Below, piece by piece: positions 1 through 6,815 of a DNA stretch of 64,000 nt. Numbering within the stretch: position 1 is the stretch's first letter; each line of letters starts with the position of its first letter. The notes beneath the pieces are model-generated. The model was not told the origin of the DNA and ran no database searches. It saw only the letters and a list, made by a program, of their open reading frames with translations. Position numbers and translations under genes: made by a program. Origin of the DNA: Pseudomonas putida (GTDB lineage Bacteria > Pseudomonadota > Gammaproteobacteria > Pseudomonadales > Pseudomonadaceae); assembly GCF_025905425.1 (NCBI RefSeq), contig NZ_CP109603.1, forward strand, positions 1,400,001 to 1,464,000, written 5' to 3'.

Positions 1-1
1 A

Positions 2-367
2 TGGAACCACTGCGGCCTCGACATCTGTGACTTACCTGGCAACCACTCATCGATGCTGTTCGATCCGTTCTATCAGTTGAACCTGACGTGGGGTGTCCCG
101 TTTGCGGTCGGCAGCGTGCCGATGAAATTCCAGGGCTTTTACAGCTACAACACCGAGAAAGGTGATGACTACCGGAACAACCCCACCGCTGATGAGCAAC
201 TGATGCGTACGTCCTTGATGATCGATGCAGGACAGCTGGTCGGGGCACGGAAAAACGTGTTCTGGATCGGGCCAGGATACGAATACTGGCGTAACAAGTT
301 CGGCAATCGAAAGGGGGAGGGTATCGATGTGGACGCGCTTTCCATCAACCTAGAATGGCACCTTTAA
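2..367 (+). CDS. Tsx/OmpK-family outer-membrane channel, 3' part
   Basis: The gene runs in from the left edge; the visible 121 codons are the C-terminal part. The reading frame is open from base 2. The end carries the family pattern of short beta strands with aromatic residues, including FWIGPGYEYWRNKFGN and a terminal EWHL, as in nucleoside-specific Tsx/OmpK porins whose last residue sits in a membrane strand. Family members form a 12-strand barrel that lets nucleosides cross the outer membrane. It precedes an MFS importer and pyrimidine-ring enzymes, so passage of a pyrimidine such as orotate or a nucleoside is a reasonable inference, but the specificity cannot be read from sequence. No terminator is obvious after the stop. 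Confidence 0.8.
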   Translation, partial: WNHCGLDICDLPGNHSSMLFDPFYQLNLTWGVPFAVGSVPMKFQGFYSYNTEKGDDYRNNPTADEQLMRTSLMIDAGQLVGARKNVFWIGPGYEYWRNKFGNRKGEGIDVDALSINLEWHL

Positions 368-385
368 TGCTTATATCGCTTTGGT

Positions 386-413
386 ATGACTGAATAATCT
401 AAATATTTAGACA
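386..413 (+). promoter_or_regulatory. Promoter-like repeat module, copy 1 (upstream of the importer)
   Basis: ATGACT (386-391), 16 bp, TAGACA (408-413). The spacer and -10-like part contain the perfect 14-bp palindrome TCTAAATATTTAGA (398-411). The same arrangement recurs at 1795-1822 and 1910-1937. It may be a sigma70-type promoter with an overlapping operator; the regulator is not in this window. Confidence 0.45.
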
Positions 414-532
414 GCCTCACGCACTAGCTGTACCCTGAAGAAAGCCCTTTGAAGGACCGGCAGGCGTAGTCCCTGGCGATCAAAGGCGCTGGGGCGTCTA
501 AAAAACAATACAAAAAACAAGAGGTAGGCACG

Positions 533-1768
533 ATGGCTTCGTCTGACAAGGTTCAAAAAAAGGATGCGTCACCGCACAAAGCGTTGATTGCGAGCGTGAC
601 GGGTTATGCCATGGACGGCTTCGACTTACTGATTCTCGGATTCATGCTGCCTGCGATCACCATCGGCCTTGCGCTGACCTCATCGGAGGCGGGCTCGCTG
701 GTGACCTGGACGTTGCTGGGAGCGGTGGCAGGTGGACTGATTTTCGGCCAACTGAGCGATCGCTACGGCCGGGTTCGAATGCTGACCTTGTGTATCCTTA
801 CCTTTTCTATTTTCACCGGTCTCTGTGCGGTCGCCCAAGGCTATTGGGACTTGTTGATTTATAGAACCCTCGCAGGTTTCGGATTGGGAGGTGAATTCGG
901 CATTGGCATGGCGCTGATTGCTGAGACCTGGCCAGCTCACCGGCGCAACCGAGCGTCTTCGTACGTGGGCATGGGATGGCAAGCGGGTGTTCTTGCCGCT
1001 GCTCTTCTCACCCCATTGCTTCTGCCCTATATCGGCTGGCGTGGCATGTTCCTGGTCGGCTTGCTGCCTGCTTTCGTTTCGCTCATTGTCCGCCACACCA
1101 TGAGTGAGCCGGCTGAGTTCGTGAAGGCTGCGGCTGATCCTGTTCCTTTTGCCCGGCGATTCACTGACCTGTTCAAAGATCGGCAGACCACCAAGGCCAG
1201 TATCGGGGTGATGGTACTGACTTCGGTACAGAACTTTGGCTACTACGGCCTGATGATCTGGATGCCCAGCTACCTGTCCAAAAAATTCGGCTTCTCGCTC
1301 ATGGCGTCTGGTACCTGGACTGCAGTAACGGTGGTGGGCATGGCATTTGGGATCTGGTTGTTTGGTCAGCTGGCGGACCGCTTCGGCCGCAAAAAGATGT
1401 TCCTCCTTTACCAAGCCGGTGCAGCCTTAATGGTCATCGCCTATGCAAACCTTGATAACCCGACGGTGATGCTGTTCGCCGGCGCACTCATGGGGGTTTT
1501 CGTAAACGGCATGATCGGCGGCTATGGCGCTTTGATTTCAGACCTCTACCCGGCGCAGATTCGGGCCACAGCGCAGAACGTACTCTTTAACATTGGACGG
1601 GCCGCAGGCGGCTTCGGTCCTCTGGTGGTGGGGGCTGTAGCGCTCCATTACTCGTTCTCTGCCGCGATCATGCTGCTCTCGTCGCTTTACGTTGTGGCGA
1701 TGGCCGCTACGGTCTTTCTGCTTCCTGCCTGTCAAAGCGAACAGCTGAAAAAGCCTCAGCCGGCTTAA
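533..1768 (+). CDS. MFS transporter, aromatic acid:H+ symporter (AAHS) type; candidate orotate importer
   Basis: A 411-residue inner-membrane carrier with about 12 predicted membrane segments. The AAHS hallmark DGFDLLILGF lies at about residue 28 in the first helix, the MFS loop motif GQLSDRYGR at 72-80, and its second-half copy GQLADRFGR near 278. AAHS proteins import aromatic or cyclic carboxylates with protons, and orotate, a cyclic carboxylate, would fit. The start has a GAGG ribosome-binding site in the AAGAGGTAGG stretch. The gene lies between an outer-membrane channel and an orotate-type enzyme set, which suggests it supplies their substrate. A hairpin about 110 bp downstream may end its transcript. 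The substrate is inferred from context only. Confidence 0.8.
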   Translation: MASSDKVQKKDASPHKALIASVTGYAMDGFDLLILGFMLPAITIGLALTSSEAGSLVTWTLLGAVAGGLIFGQLSDRYGRVRMLTLCILTFSIFTGLCAVAQGYWDLLIYRTLAGFGLGGEFGIGMALIAETWPAHRRNRASSYVGMGWQAGVLAAALLTPLLLPYIGWRGMFLVGLLPAFVSLIVRHTMSEPAEFVKAAADPVPFARRFTDLFKDRQTTKASIGVMVLTSVQNFGYYGLMIWMPSYLSKKFGFSLMASGTWTAVTVVGMAFGIWLFGQLADRFGRKKMFLLYQAGAALMVIAYANLDNPTVMLFAGALMGVFVNGMIGGYGALISDLYPAQIRATAQNVLFNIGRAAGGFGPLVVGAVALHYSFSAAIMLLSSLYVVAMAATVFLLPACQSEQLKKPQPA

Positions 1769-1794
1769 CTATCGAAGCCGACTATCAGGATGGC

Positions 1795-1822
1795 TTGTCT
1801 TATTTGTATCAAAAATTAGACA
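1795..1822 (+). promoter_or_regulatory. Promoter-like repeat module, copy 2
   Basis: TTGTCT (1795-1800), 16 bp, TAGACA (1817-1822). The 18-mer at 1805-1822, TGTATCAAAAATTAGACA, differs at one base from the 18-mer at 1920-1937, which lies 115 bp away (about 11 helical turns). Its ends TGTAT and AGACA form an imperfect inverted repeat. Confidence 0.45.
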
Positions 1823-1878
1823 TGGCGGTTTGGCTTCAGTACATTAACCCCAGGTAATCCCTGGAAAATCGCTTTATC

Positions 1879-1911
1879 TGCCGCCTCTACGTCGAGGCGG
1901 CAATTTCTATT
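1879..1911 (+). terminator. Probable intrinsic terminator after the MFS gene
   Basis: Stem TGCCGCCTC (1879-1887), loop TACGTC, stem GAGGCGGCA (1894-1902), followed by the T-rich ATTTCTATT. The nine-base-pair stem is perfect, but the T tract is interrupted. It lies between the second and third promoter-like modules, so it would also stop transcripts starting at the second. Confidence 0.55.
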
Positions 1912-1937
1912 GACCGTGCTGTATAAAAAATTAGACA
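1910..1937 (+). promoter_or_regulatory. Promoter-like repeat module, copy 3 (upstream of pyrK-like gene)
   Basis: TTGACC (1910-1915), 16 bp, TAGACA (1932-1937), with the 18-mer TGTATAAAAAATTAGACA at 1920-1937. It ends 17 bp before the start codon at 1955, so the transcript leader would be very short. It is the most likely promoter/operator of the enzyme operon. Confidence 0.5.
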
Positions 1938-1954
1938 AATGCGAGGCCACTTAA

Positions 1955-2785
1955 ATGAACGTGATTTCCGGTTGCTGCCAGGCCACTGCCATCACCCCAC
2001 CTAACGACACGTTGGCAGTCGTCATCTCCAACGAATGGGTCAACGATGAGTACAAGCGCCTAGTGCTTCAAGCCGACGGTGCTGCATGCCAGTCGCTGCC
2101 GGGGCAGTTCTTCAACCTGCTGTGCCCAAACGAAGGGGAGAACAAGCCGTACTTCCGTCGACCGATGAGCACCTACAAGGCTGACCCCAGCAATGGCCAA
2201 GTCGAGTTCTTGTACAAGGTGACAGGCAAAGGCACTTACGGTCTGGAAACGCTCCGCAAATCGCAGACGTTGGAGATTCTGGGGCCACTGGGTAAGGGTT
2301 TCGAGCTGGACCCTTCCTGGGGGCACATGATCATCGTGGCTCGCGGTGTTGGCTTAGCCACGCTCGCACCACTGGCTGAGGCTGCGCATCAGATGGGTAT
2401 CCGACTGACCGCGGTGCTGAGTGCCCGCAGTGAGAAAAGCCTGCTTTCACGTGACCGATTCGCCTCGCTCGGCGCTGATGTACAGGCAGTGCTGGACGAA
2501 AACGGCAGCAGCGCACCAGAGCAACTGGAGCCGCTGCTGAGACAAATCATCGCGCGAGAGAAAACCAACGCGCTCTTTACCTGCGGTTCGAAGCGGCTGA
2601 CCCGTCTGCTCAAGAAACTCAGCGCCGAGCTTGGCTTGGTAGGCCAAGTGGCACTTGAACAGCAGATGGTCTGCGGTCTGGGCATGTGTCAGTGCTGCGT
2701 CGAAGTGTTCGAGGTCGATGGGCTGAAGGTGGGGAAGCGGGTGTGTCTTGAAGGCCCGGTGTTTGACCTGGCGGAGGTGGTGTGA
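1955..2785 (+). CDS. pyrK: Dihydroorotate dehydrogenase electron-transfer subunit (PyrK-like)
   Basis: A 276-residue iron-sulfur flavoprotein of the ferredoxin-reductase fold that passes electrons between NAD(H) and the FMN of class 1B dihydroorotate dehydrogenase. The FAD-binding motif RRPMS is at 68-72. A nucleotide-binding ARGVGLATLAPL segment lies at 129-140. The [2Fe-2S] ligands are C240, C245, C248 and C264, with the family spacing x4, x2, x15. GAGG precedes the start. Its stop overlaps the next start (ATGATGA). In Gram-positive bacteria PyrK serves biosynthesis; pseudomonads normally use the quinone-linked class 2 enzyme, so this NAD-linked pair probably serves orotate reduction. That direction is inferred from the gene neighbours. 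Confidence 0.88.
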   Translation: MNVISGCCQATAITPPNDTLAVVISNEWVNDEYKRLVLQADGAACQSLPGQFFNLLCPNEGENKPYFRRPMSTYKADPSNGQVEFLYKVTGKGTYGLETLRKSQTLEILGPLGKGFELDPSWGHMIIVARGVGLATLAPLAEAAHQMGIRLTAVLSARSEKSLLSRDRFASLGADVQAVLDENGSSAPEQLEPLLRQIIAREKTNALFTCGSKRLTRLLKKLSAELGLVGQVALEQQMVCGLGMCQCCVEVFEVDGLKVGKRVCLEGPVFDLAEVV

Positions 2786-3720
2786 TGATTGATCTCAGCG
2801 TACAAGTCGGCGGACTGCGCCTGAAAAACCCGGTAATGCCAGCGTCGGGCACCTTCGCAGAGGAGCTGACTCACCTGCTGGATTTCAACCAGCTCGGTGC
2901 CCTGGTCACCAAGACCATCACATCAGAAAAGCGAACCGGAAACCCGATGCCACGCGTCTGTGAGTTGGCGGACGGGATGATGAACGCGATCGGCATCCCA
3001 AGTAAGGGTGCTGATCTGTTCATTGACAAGGTCGTTCCGTTCTACCGGGATTTCGATTCGCCGCTGATCGTGAGCATCTCGGCCCCAACGGCTCAAGGCT
3101 TTGCCGAGCTAGCTGCCCGGCTGAGTGATGTGCCTGGTGTAGCAGGTATCGAAGCAAACATCTCTTGCCCTAACTTGGAGGCTCATGGCCAGTCGTTTGG
3201 CATGCAGGCTGAAAGTACCCGAAACGTAGTCGCACTGATGCGCCAGGTCACCTCGCTCCCGCTGTGGGTCAAGCTGACCCCTAACGCTGGAGACGTCGTT
3301 TCGGTTGCACGGGCTGCGCAAGACGCCGGTGCAGATGCCGTGGTGGTGGGTAATACGTTGCTCGGGCTCTGCATCGATATCGAGCAGGGTCGTGCAAGGC
3401 TCGGGAATTTCATGGGAGGTATCTCGGGGGCGGCTATTCGACCGCTGATGGTTCGCTTGACCTACCAATGCGCTCAGGCTCTGGAAATCCCGGTCATTGG
3501 CTGCGGCGGCATCTCCACGGCTGATGATGCGTTGGAATTCATCTATGCCGGCGCATCGGCTGTCCAGGTGGGGACGGCAACCTTCCTTCACCCCAAGACC
3601 ATGAACACGATGGTGGGTGAGTTGGCGGCCTTCTGTCAGCGTAAAGGTGTTTCTTCTATTAGCGCGCTGATCGGGGCTCTGGATGACTCGCCCGCAGAAC
3701 CGTTCGGAGCACTGCCATGA
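2782..3720 (+). CDS. pyrD: Dihydroorotate dehydrogenase, class 1B catalytic subunit
   Basis: A 312-residue FMN enzyme of TIM-barrel fold that interconverts dihydroorotate and orotate. The catalytic base is a cysteine, C129 in ANISCPNLE, as in class 1 enzymes; class 2 enzymes carry serine. Other family features are GMMNAIGIPSKG at about 65-76, VKLTPN near 158, and the FMN-phosphate segment GGISTADDALEFIYAGA near 239 followed by AVQVGTATF. It overlaps pyrK by four bases and the next gene by four bases, so the subunits should be made together. Either of two consecutive ATG codons could start it. With the NAD-linked PyrK partner it can run reductively, which would be the first step of orotate degradation; this use is inference. 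Confidence 0.88.
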   Translation: MMIDLSVQVGGLRLKNPVMPASGTFAEELTHLLDFNQLGALVTKTITSEKRTGNPMPRVCELADGMMNAIGIPSKGADLFIDKVVPFYRDFDSPLIVSISAPTAQGFAELAARLSDVPGVAGIEANISCPNLEAHGQSFGMQAESTRNVVALMRQVTSLPLWVKLTPNAGDVVSVARAAQDAGADAVVVGNTLLGLCIDIEQGRARLGNFMGGISGAAIRPLMVRLTYQCAQALEIPVIGCGGISTADDALEFIYAGASAVQVGTATFLHPKTMNTMVGELAAFCQRKGVSSISALIGALDDSPAEPFGALP

Positions 3721-4973
3721 CTGCCCAATGGCGTGAGCAGGCCGAAAAGCTGTTCAACGATGTCGCATCGCTGTCCCGCGATGCCCACGAAGGCATCACT
3801 CGGGAAAGCTATGGCCCGGGCGAAAACGACACCATTGCTTACCTGACCGATTTCGCTTTGACGCAGGGTCTTGATGTGGTGCCTGACCGCGCTGGCAATG
3901 TGATCTTCAAACGCAAAAGCGACAATGGTCAGCCTGCTTTGTGGTACGGCTCGCATCTTGATTCAGTCCCCCAAGGCGGCAATTACGATGGACTGGCCGG
4001 CGTTGTCGCAGGTCTGCTTTGCCTGTGCCGACTGGACCAGGAAAAAGTAGAAACGGCGCAACCCATTCGCGTCATTGGCCTGCGGGGCGAAGAGAGCGCC
4101 TGGTACGGCAAGTCGTACATCGGGTCGCGAGCGCTGCTTGGCGGGCTGACTGATCAGGACCTTCGCCTGACCAACCGCTTCAGCAAACGTACGCTTGCTG
4201 AAGCGATGGAGGCGGCGGGTGCAGATCTTGAGGCCATTCGGCGCCAAGAGTGGCTTATCGATCGCTCGCAGTTTGCCGGCTACCTCGAAATCCACATTGA
4301 GCAAGCCGAGTCGCTGGAGCGTATGGGGCAAGCCCTGGGTGTCGTTCCCGGCATCCGCGGGAATGTCCGTCATAACCAGGTCCGTTGCCTGGGTGAAGAC
4401 GGCCACTCAGGTGCTGTCGCTCGCGAAGACCGCCACGACGCCGTGTTTGCCGTGAGTGAGCTCGTTGCTCGAATCGACGAGCTGTGGAGAGCATTCATCG
4501 CGGCCGAACGCGATCTGGTGGTTACCGTCGGTACTCTTGGAACCAATGCCGCCCACCACGCTGTCTCGCGCATCCCCGGCGAAGTCAGCTTCAGCCTCGA
4601 AATGCGCAGCCTGCATCATGAAACGCTTGAGGCGTTTTATGCGGCGGCGCTGGCCGAGACCAAAGCAATCGAAGCGTCTCGCCAGGTTCGCTTCGAATTC
4701 GACAAGCGAATCGATACGGCCCCCGCAGCTATGCATGCCCCCTGGACAGACGTTCTCGTTCGACACGCCCGTGAGAAAGGCTGGAAAGGCGTGCTCATCC
4801 CTAGCGGTGCTGGTCATGACGCAGCGGTTTTCGCGAACGTCGGCATCCCTAGCGCAATGATCTTCATCCGTAATCAGCATGGGTCTCACAACCCTCATGA
4901 AGCAATGGGGTTGGACGATTTCCTGGCGGCGACGCAGGTGCTGTATCTGTCTACATTGGAGCTGAAACCATGA
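3717..4973 (+). CDS. M20-family N-carbamoyl-L-amino-acid hydrolase; candidate ureidosuccinase
   Basis: A 418-residue zinc amidohydrolase of the N-carbamoyl-amino-acid hydrolase, beta-ureidopropionase and allantoate amidohydrolase group (usual length 400-420). Likely metal ligands are H80 in GSHLDSVPQGG, D91, E125 or E126 in RGEESAWYG, H193 in EIHIEQ and H391 in GSHNPHEAM; the SGAGHDA motif is at 363-369. Members hydrolyse an N-carbamoyl group to the free amino acid, CO2 and ammonia. Placed between dihydroorotate dehydrogenase and dihydroorotase, the natural substrate would be N-carbamoyl-L-aspartate, giving aspartate. The start overlaps pyrD (ATGA) and the stop overlaps the dihydroorotase start (ATGA). 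The exact substrate is not proven by sequence. Confidence 0.85.
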   Translation: MTAQWREQAEKLFNDVASLSRDAHEGITRESYGPGENDTIAYLTDFALTQGLDVVPDRAGNVIFKRKSDNGQPALWYGSHLDSVPQGGNYDGLAGVVAGLLCLCRLDQEKVETAQPIRVIGLRGEESAWYGKSYIGSRALLGGLTDQDLRLTNRFSKRTLAEAMEAAGADLEAIRRQEWLIDRSQFAGYLEIHIEQAESLERMGQALGVVPGIRGNVRHNQVRCLGEDGHSGAVAREDRHDAVFAVSELVARIDELWRAFIAAERDLVVTVGTLGTNAAHHAVSRIPGEVSFSLEMRSLHHETLEAFYAAALAETKAIEASRQVRFEFDKRIDTAPAAMHAPWTDVLVRHAREKGWKGVLIPSGAGHDAAVFANVGIPSAMIFIRNQHGSHNPHEAMGLDDFLAATQVLYLSTLELKP

Positions 4974-6331
4974 CCGTGCGAGATAACGCTTGGCTGATCC
5001 GTAATGCAACCTTGGTCAACGAAGGGCGCAGTTGGGTCGGGGATCTTCGAGTGCGAAATGGTCGCATCGATGCCATCGGCGAAGCCTTCGAACAGCGGCC
5101 TGGAGAGGCACTGATCGACGCGACTGGCCTGTGGCTGCTGCCGGGGATGATCGATGATCAAGTGCACTTCCGGGAGCCTGGCCTGACCCATAAGGCTGAC
5201 ATCGCCAGTGAGTCTCGGGCCTGTGCAGCGGGTGGTATCACCAGCTTCATGGAAATGCCCAATACCAAGCCCGCCGCGCTGGATCGTGCAAGCCTGGAAG
5301 CGAAGTACGCTATTGCTGCTGAGTCGAGTGTCGTGAACTACGCCTTCTACATGGGCGCAAGCAACGACAACCTGGAAGCGATTCGTGAGATTGATCCGGC
5401 CAGCACGCCAGGTTTGAAGGTGTTCATGGGGGCATCGACCGGCAACATGCTGGTCGACAACCCAGCAGTGTTGAACGAGATCTTCCGTGTCTGCCCGGTG
5501 CCGATCATCACGCACTGTGAAGATACGCCAATGATCAACGCGGCGCTGGAGAAAGCCAAAGCGCGCTTCGGCGACGACATTCCAGCCCGTGAACACCCGC
5601 TGATTCGTTCACGCCAGGCATGCATCAAATCTACTCGTCTGGCCATTGAGTTGGCACGCAAGCACGGTACTCGACTCCATGTGCTGCACATCTCCACCGC
5701 AGAGGAGCTTGAGCTGTTTGAACCAGGGCCAATCGCAGGCAAGCGCATTACCGCTGAGACCTGTGTGCATTTCCTACACTTCACCGATCACGACTATGAC
5801 CGACTGGGCTTTTTGATCAAGTGCAACCCGGCCATCAAGTCTGCGCATGACCGAGATGCCATCGTGAAGGCGCTGGCTGAAGGCCGCCTCGACGTTTTGG
5901 CTACAGACCACGCGCCGCATCTGCTTGACGAGAAGCAAGGCAATTACAGCCAGGCGCCATCAGGCATTCCGCTCGTCCAGTATGCACTGCAAAGCGCCTT
6001 GGAGCGTGTATTCCAAGGCGAGCTGACCCTCGAGCGACTGGTTGAAGTCGTGAGTCATGCGCCGGCTGAACTGTTCCAGGTGAGCCGCCGCGGCTATCTG
6101 CGCGAAGGCTACGCAGCTGACCTGGTTCTTGTTGATCCTCAGCGTCCGCACTACGTGACCAACGATGAGGTGCTTTCCAAGTGCGGCTGGACACCTTTCG
6201 ATGACACCGCATTTTCTTCGAGCATCGTCGCCACCTTTGTGAATGGCGAACGAGTGTGGGATGGGGCAGCGGTAGACGGTTCGGTACGTGGCCAGCGCCT
6301 TTCTTTCACCGCCCGCGCTGAGCGTGCTTAG
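4970..6331 (+). CDS. Dihydroorotase (amidohydrolase superfamily), candidate catabolic enzyme
   Basis: A 453-residue cyclic amidohydrolase that interconverts dihydroorotate and N-carbamoyl-aspartate. Visible active-site positions are the first metal motif DDQVHFREPG (62-71), K150 in GLKVFMGAS (candidate carboxylated lysine), H182 in THCED, H240 in VLHIS and D313 in ATDHAPH. In the first motif the usual HxH is QxH (Q64, H66). I recall the same variant from some other bacterial dihydroorotases, so it may mark a subfamily rather than a defect. The gene overlaps the M20 hydrolase by four bases. Allantoinase or hydantoinase activity is an alternative, but the DHOase-type sequence and neighbours favour dihydroorotate. 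Confidence 0.87.
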   Translation: MTVRDNAWLIRNATLVNEGRSWVGDLRVRNGRIDAIGEAFEQRPGEALIDATGLWLLPGMIDDQVHFREPGLTHKADIASESRACAAGGITSFMEMPNTKPAALDRASLEAKYAIAAESSVVNYAFYMGASNDNLEAIREIDPASTPGLKVFMGASTGNMLVDNPAVLNEIFRVCPVPIITHCEDTPMINAALEKAKARFGDDIPAREHPLIRSRQACIKSTRLAIELARKHGTRLHVLHISTAEELELFEPGPIAGKRITAETCVHFLHFTDHDYDRLGFLIKCNPAIKSAHDRDAIVKALAEGRLDVLATDHAPHLLDEKQGNYSQAPSGIPLVQYALQSALERVFQGELTLERLVEVVSHAPAELFQVSRRGYLREGYAADLVLVDPQRPHYVTNDEVLSKCGWTPFDDTAFSSSIVATFVNGERVWDGAAVDGSVRGQRLSFTARAERA

Positions 6332-6356
6332 TGCCCAACAAGAGGTTTAGGTAAGT

Positions 6357-6686
6357 ATGAACTTTTCAGAAATGGTGCAACGTTTCGCCGCCGCTCTCCC
6401 TGGCACCGACTCGTTCAAGCACGCCAACACGCACTGCGAAACCATCATCCAGAATGAGCCCTTCCAAGCCTGTGCAGCGTTCTTGATTGCCGGGTTCTGC
6501 CGAACCTACGTACTCATTTATGAGGACCAAGCACTGGAGGTTGATTTCGCCAGGCGTAACCACCGCCAGTTGCTGGAATACATGAATAAGCTGGACATGG
6601 CGTTGGCCACCCAAGACCACACTGTTGTTCACCAGGCGTTGATAGACGTGGTTGAAGACTACGCAAAAAGCGATCGAATTTTTTAA
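6357..6686 (+). CDS. Unknown 109-residue protein, last gene of the orotate-type operon
   Basis: I do not recognise this protein. It starts 25 bp after the dihydroorotase stop behind AAGAGGT, so it is probably co-transcribed. The sequence looks mostly helical, has no signal peptide or clear membrane span, and contains two cysteines in ANTHCETI and QACAAF and a third in GFCRTY. The middle part AAFLIAGFCRTYVLIY is hydrophobic and could form a buried helix. The acidic, amphipathic C-terminal half (LLEYMNKLDMALATQDH) suggests a small helical bundle. A hairpin follows the stop. A binding or regulatory role in the pathway is possible but unsupported. Confidence 0.65.
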   Translation: MNFSEMVQRFAAALPGTDSFKHANTHCETIIQNEPFQACAAFLIAGFCRTYVLIYEDQALEVDFARRNHRQLLEYMNKLDMALATQDHTVVHQALIDVVEDYAKSDRIF

Positions 6687-6700
6687 GCGCCTCGTTCGCT

Positions 6701-6747
6701 GCGTAAGGATGAAAGGGGTGCCACGCACACCCGTAACATCCTTGCGC
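6701..6747 (+). other. Two-tier hairpin after the orotate-type operon
   Basis: Outer arms GCGTAAGGATG (6701-6711) and CATCCTTGCGC (6737-6747) pair with one G-T wobble. Inner arms GGGTG (6716-6720) and CACCC (6728-6732) pair around a short loop. No T tract follows, so it is not a standard intrinsic terminator; it may protect the 3' end or be part of a structured RNA. The rest of the 129-bp gap before maeB shows no other clear signal. Confidence 0.4.
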
Positions 6748-6815
6748 GGCAACACCTGATAAAAACAAGTCCGCCCAGCCGTAAGCTCGGGGCCAGACCC
6801 TTGTAGGATGCCGCA

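Noticed and set aside
5150..5185. The QxH motif taken as a broken dihydroorotase
   Set aside because: All other active-site residues are intact, the frame is undamaged and the same motif appears familiar from other bacterial enzymes, so it is more likely a subfamily feature.
1955..6331. The pyrK/pyrD/dihydroorotase genes read as the cell's pyrimidine biosynthesis operon
   Set aside because: The group includes an N-carbamoyl-amino-acid hydrolase, an importer and a porin but no carbamoyltransferase, orotate phosphoribosyltransferase or decarboxylase. The set suits breakdown better. Not excluded without the whole genome.
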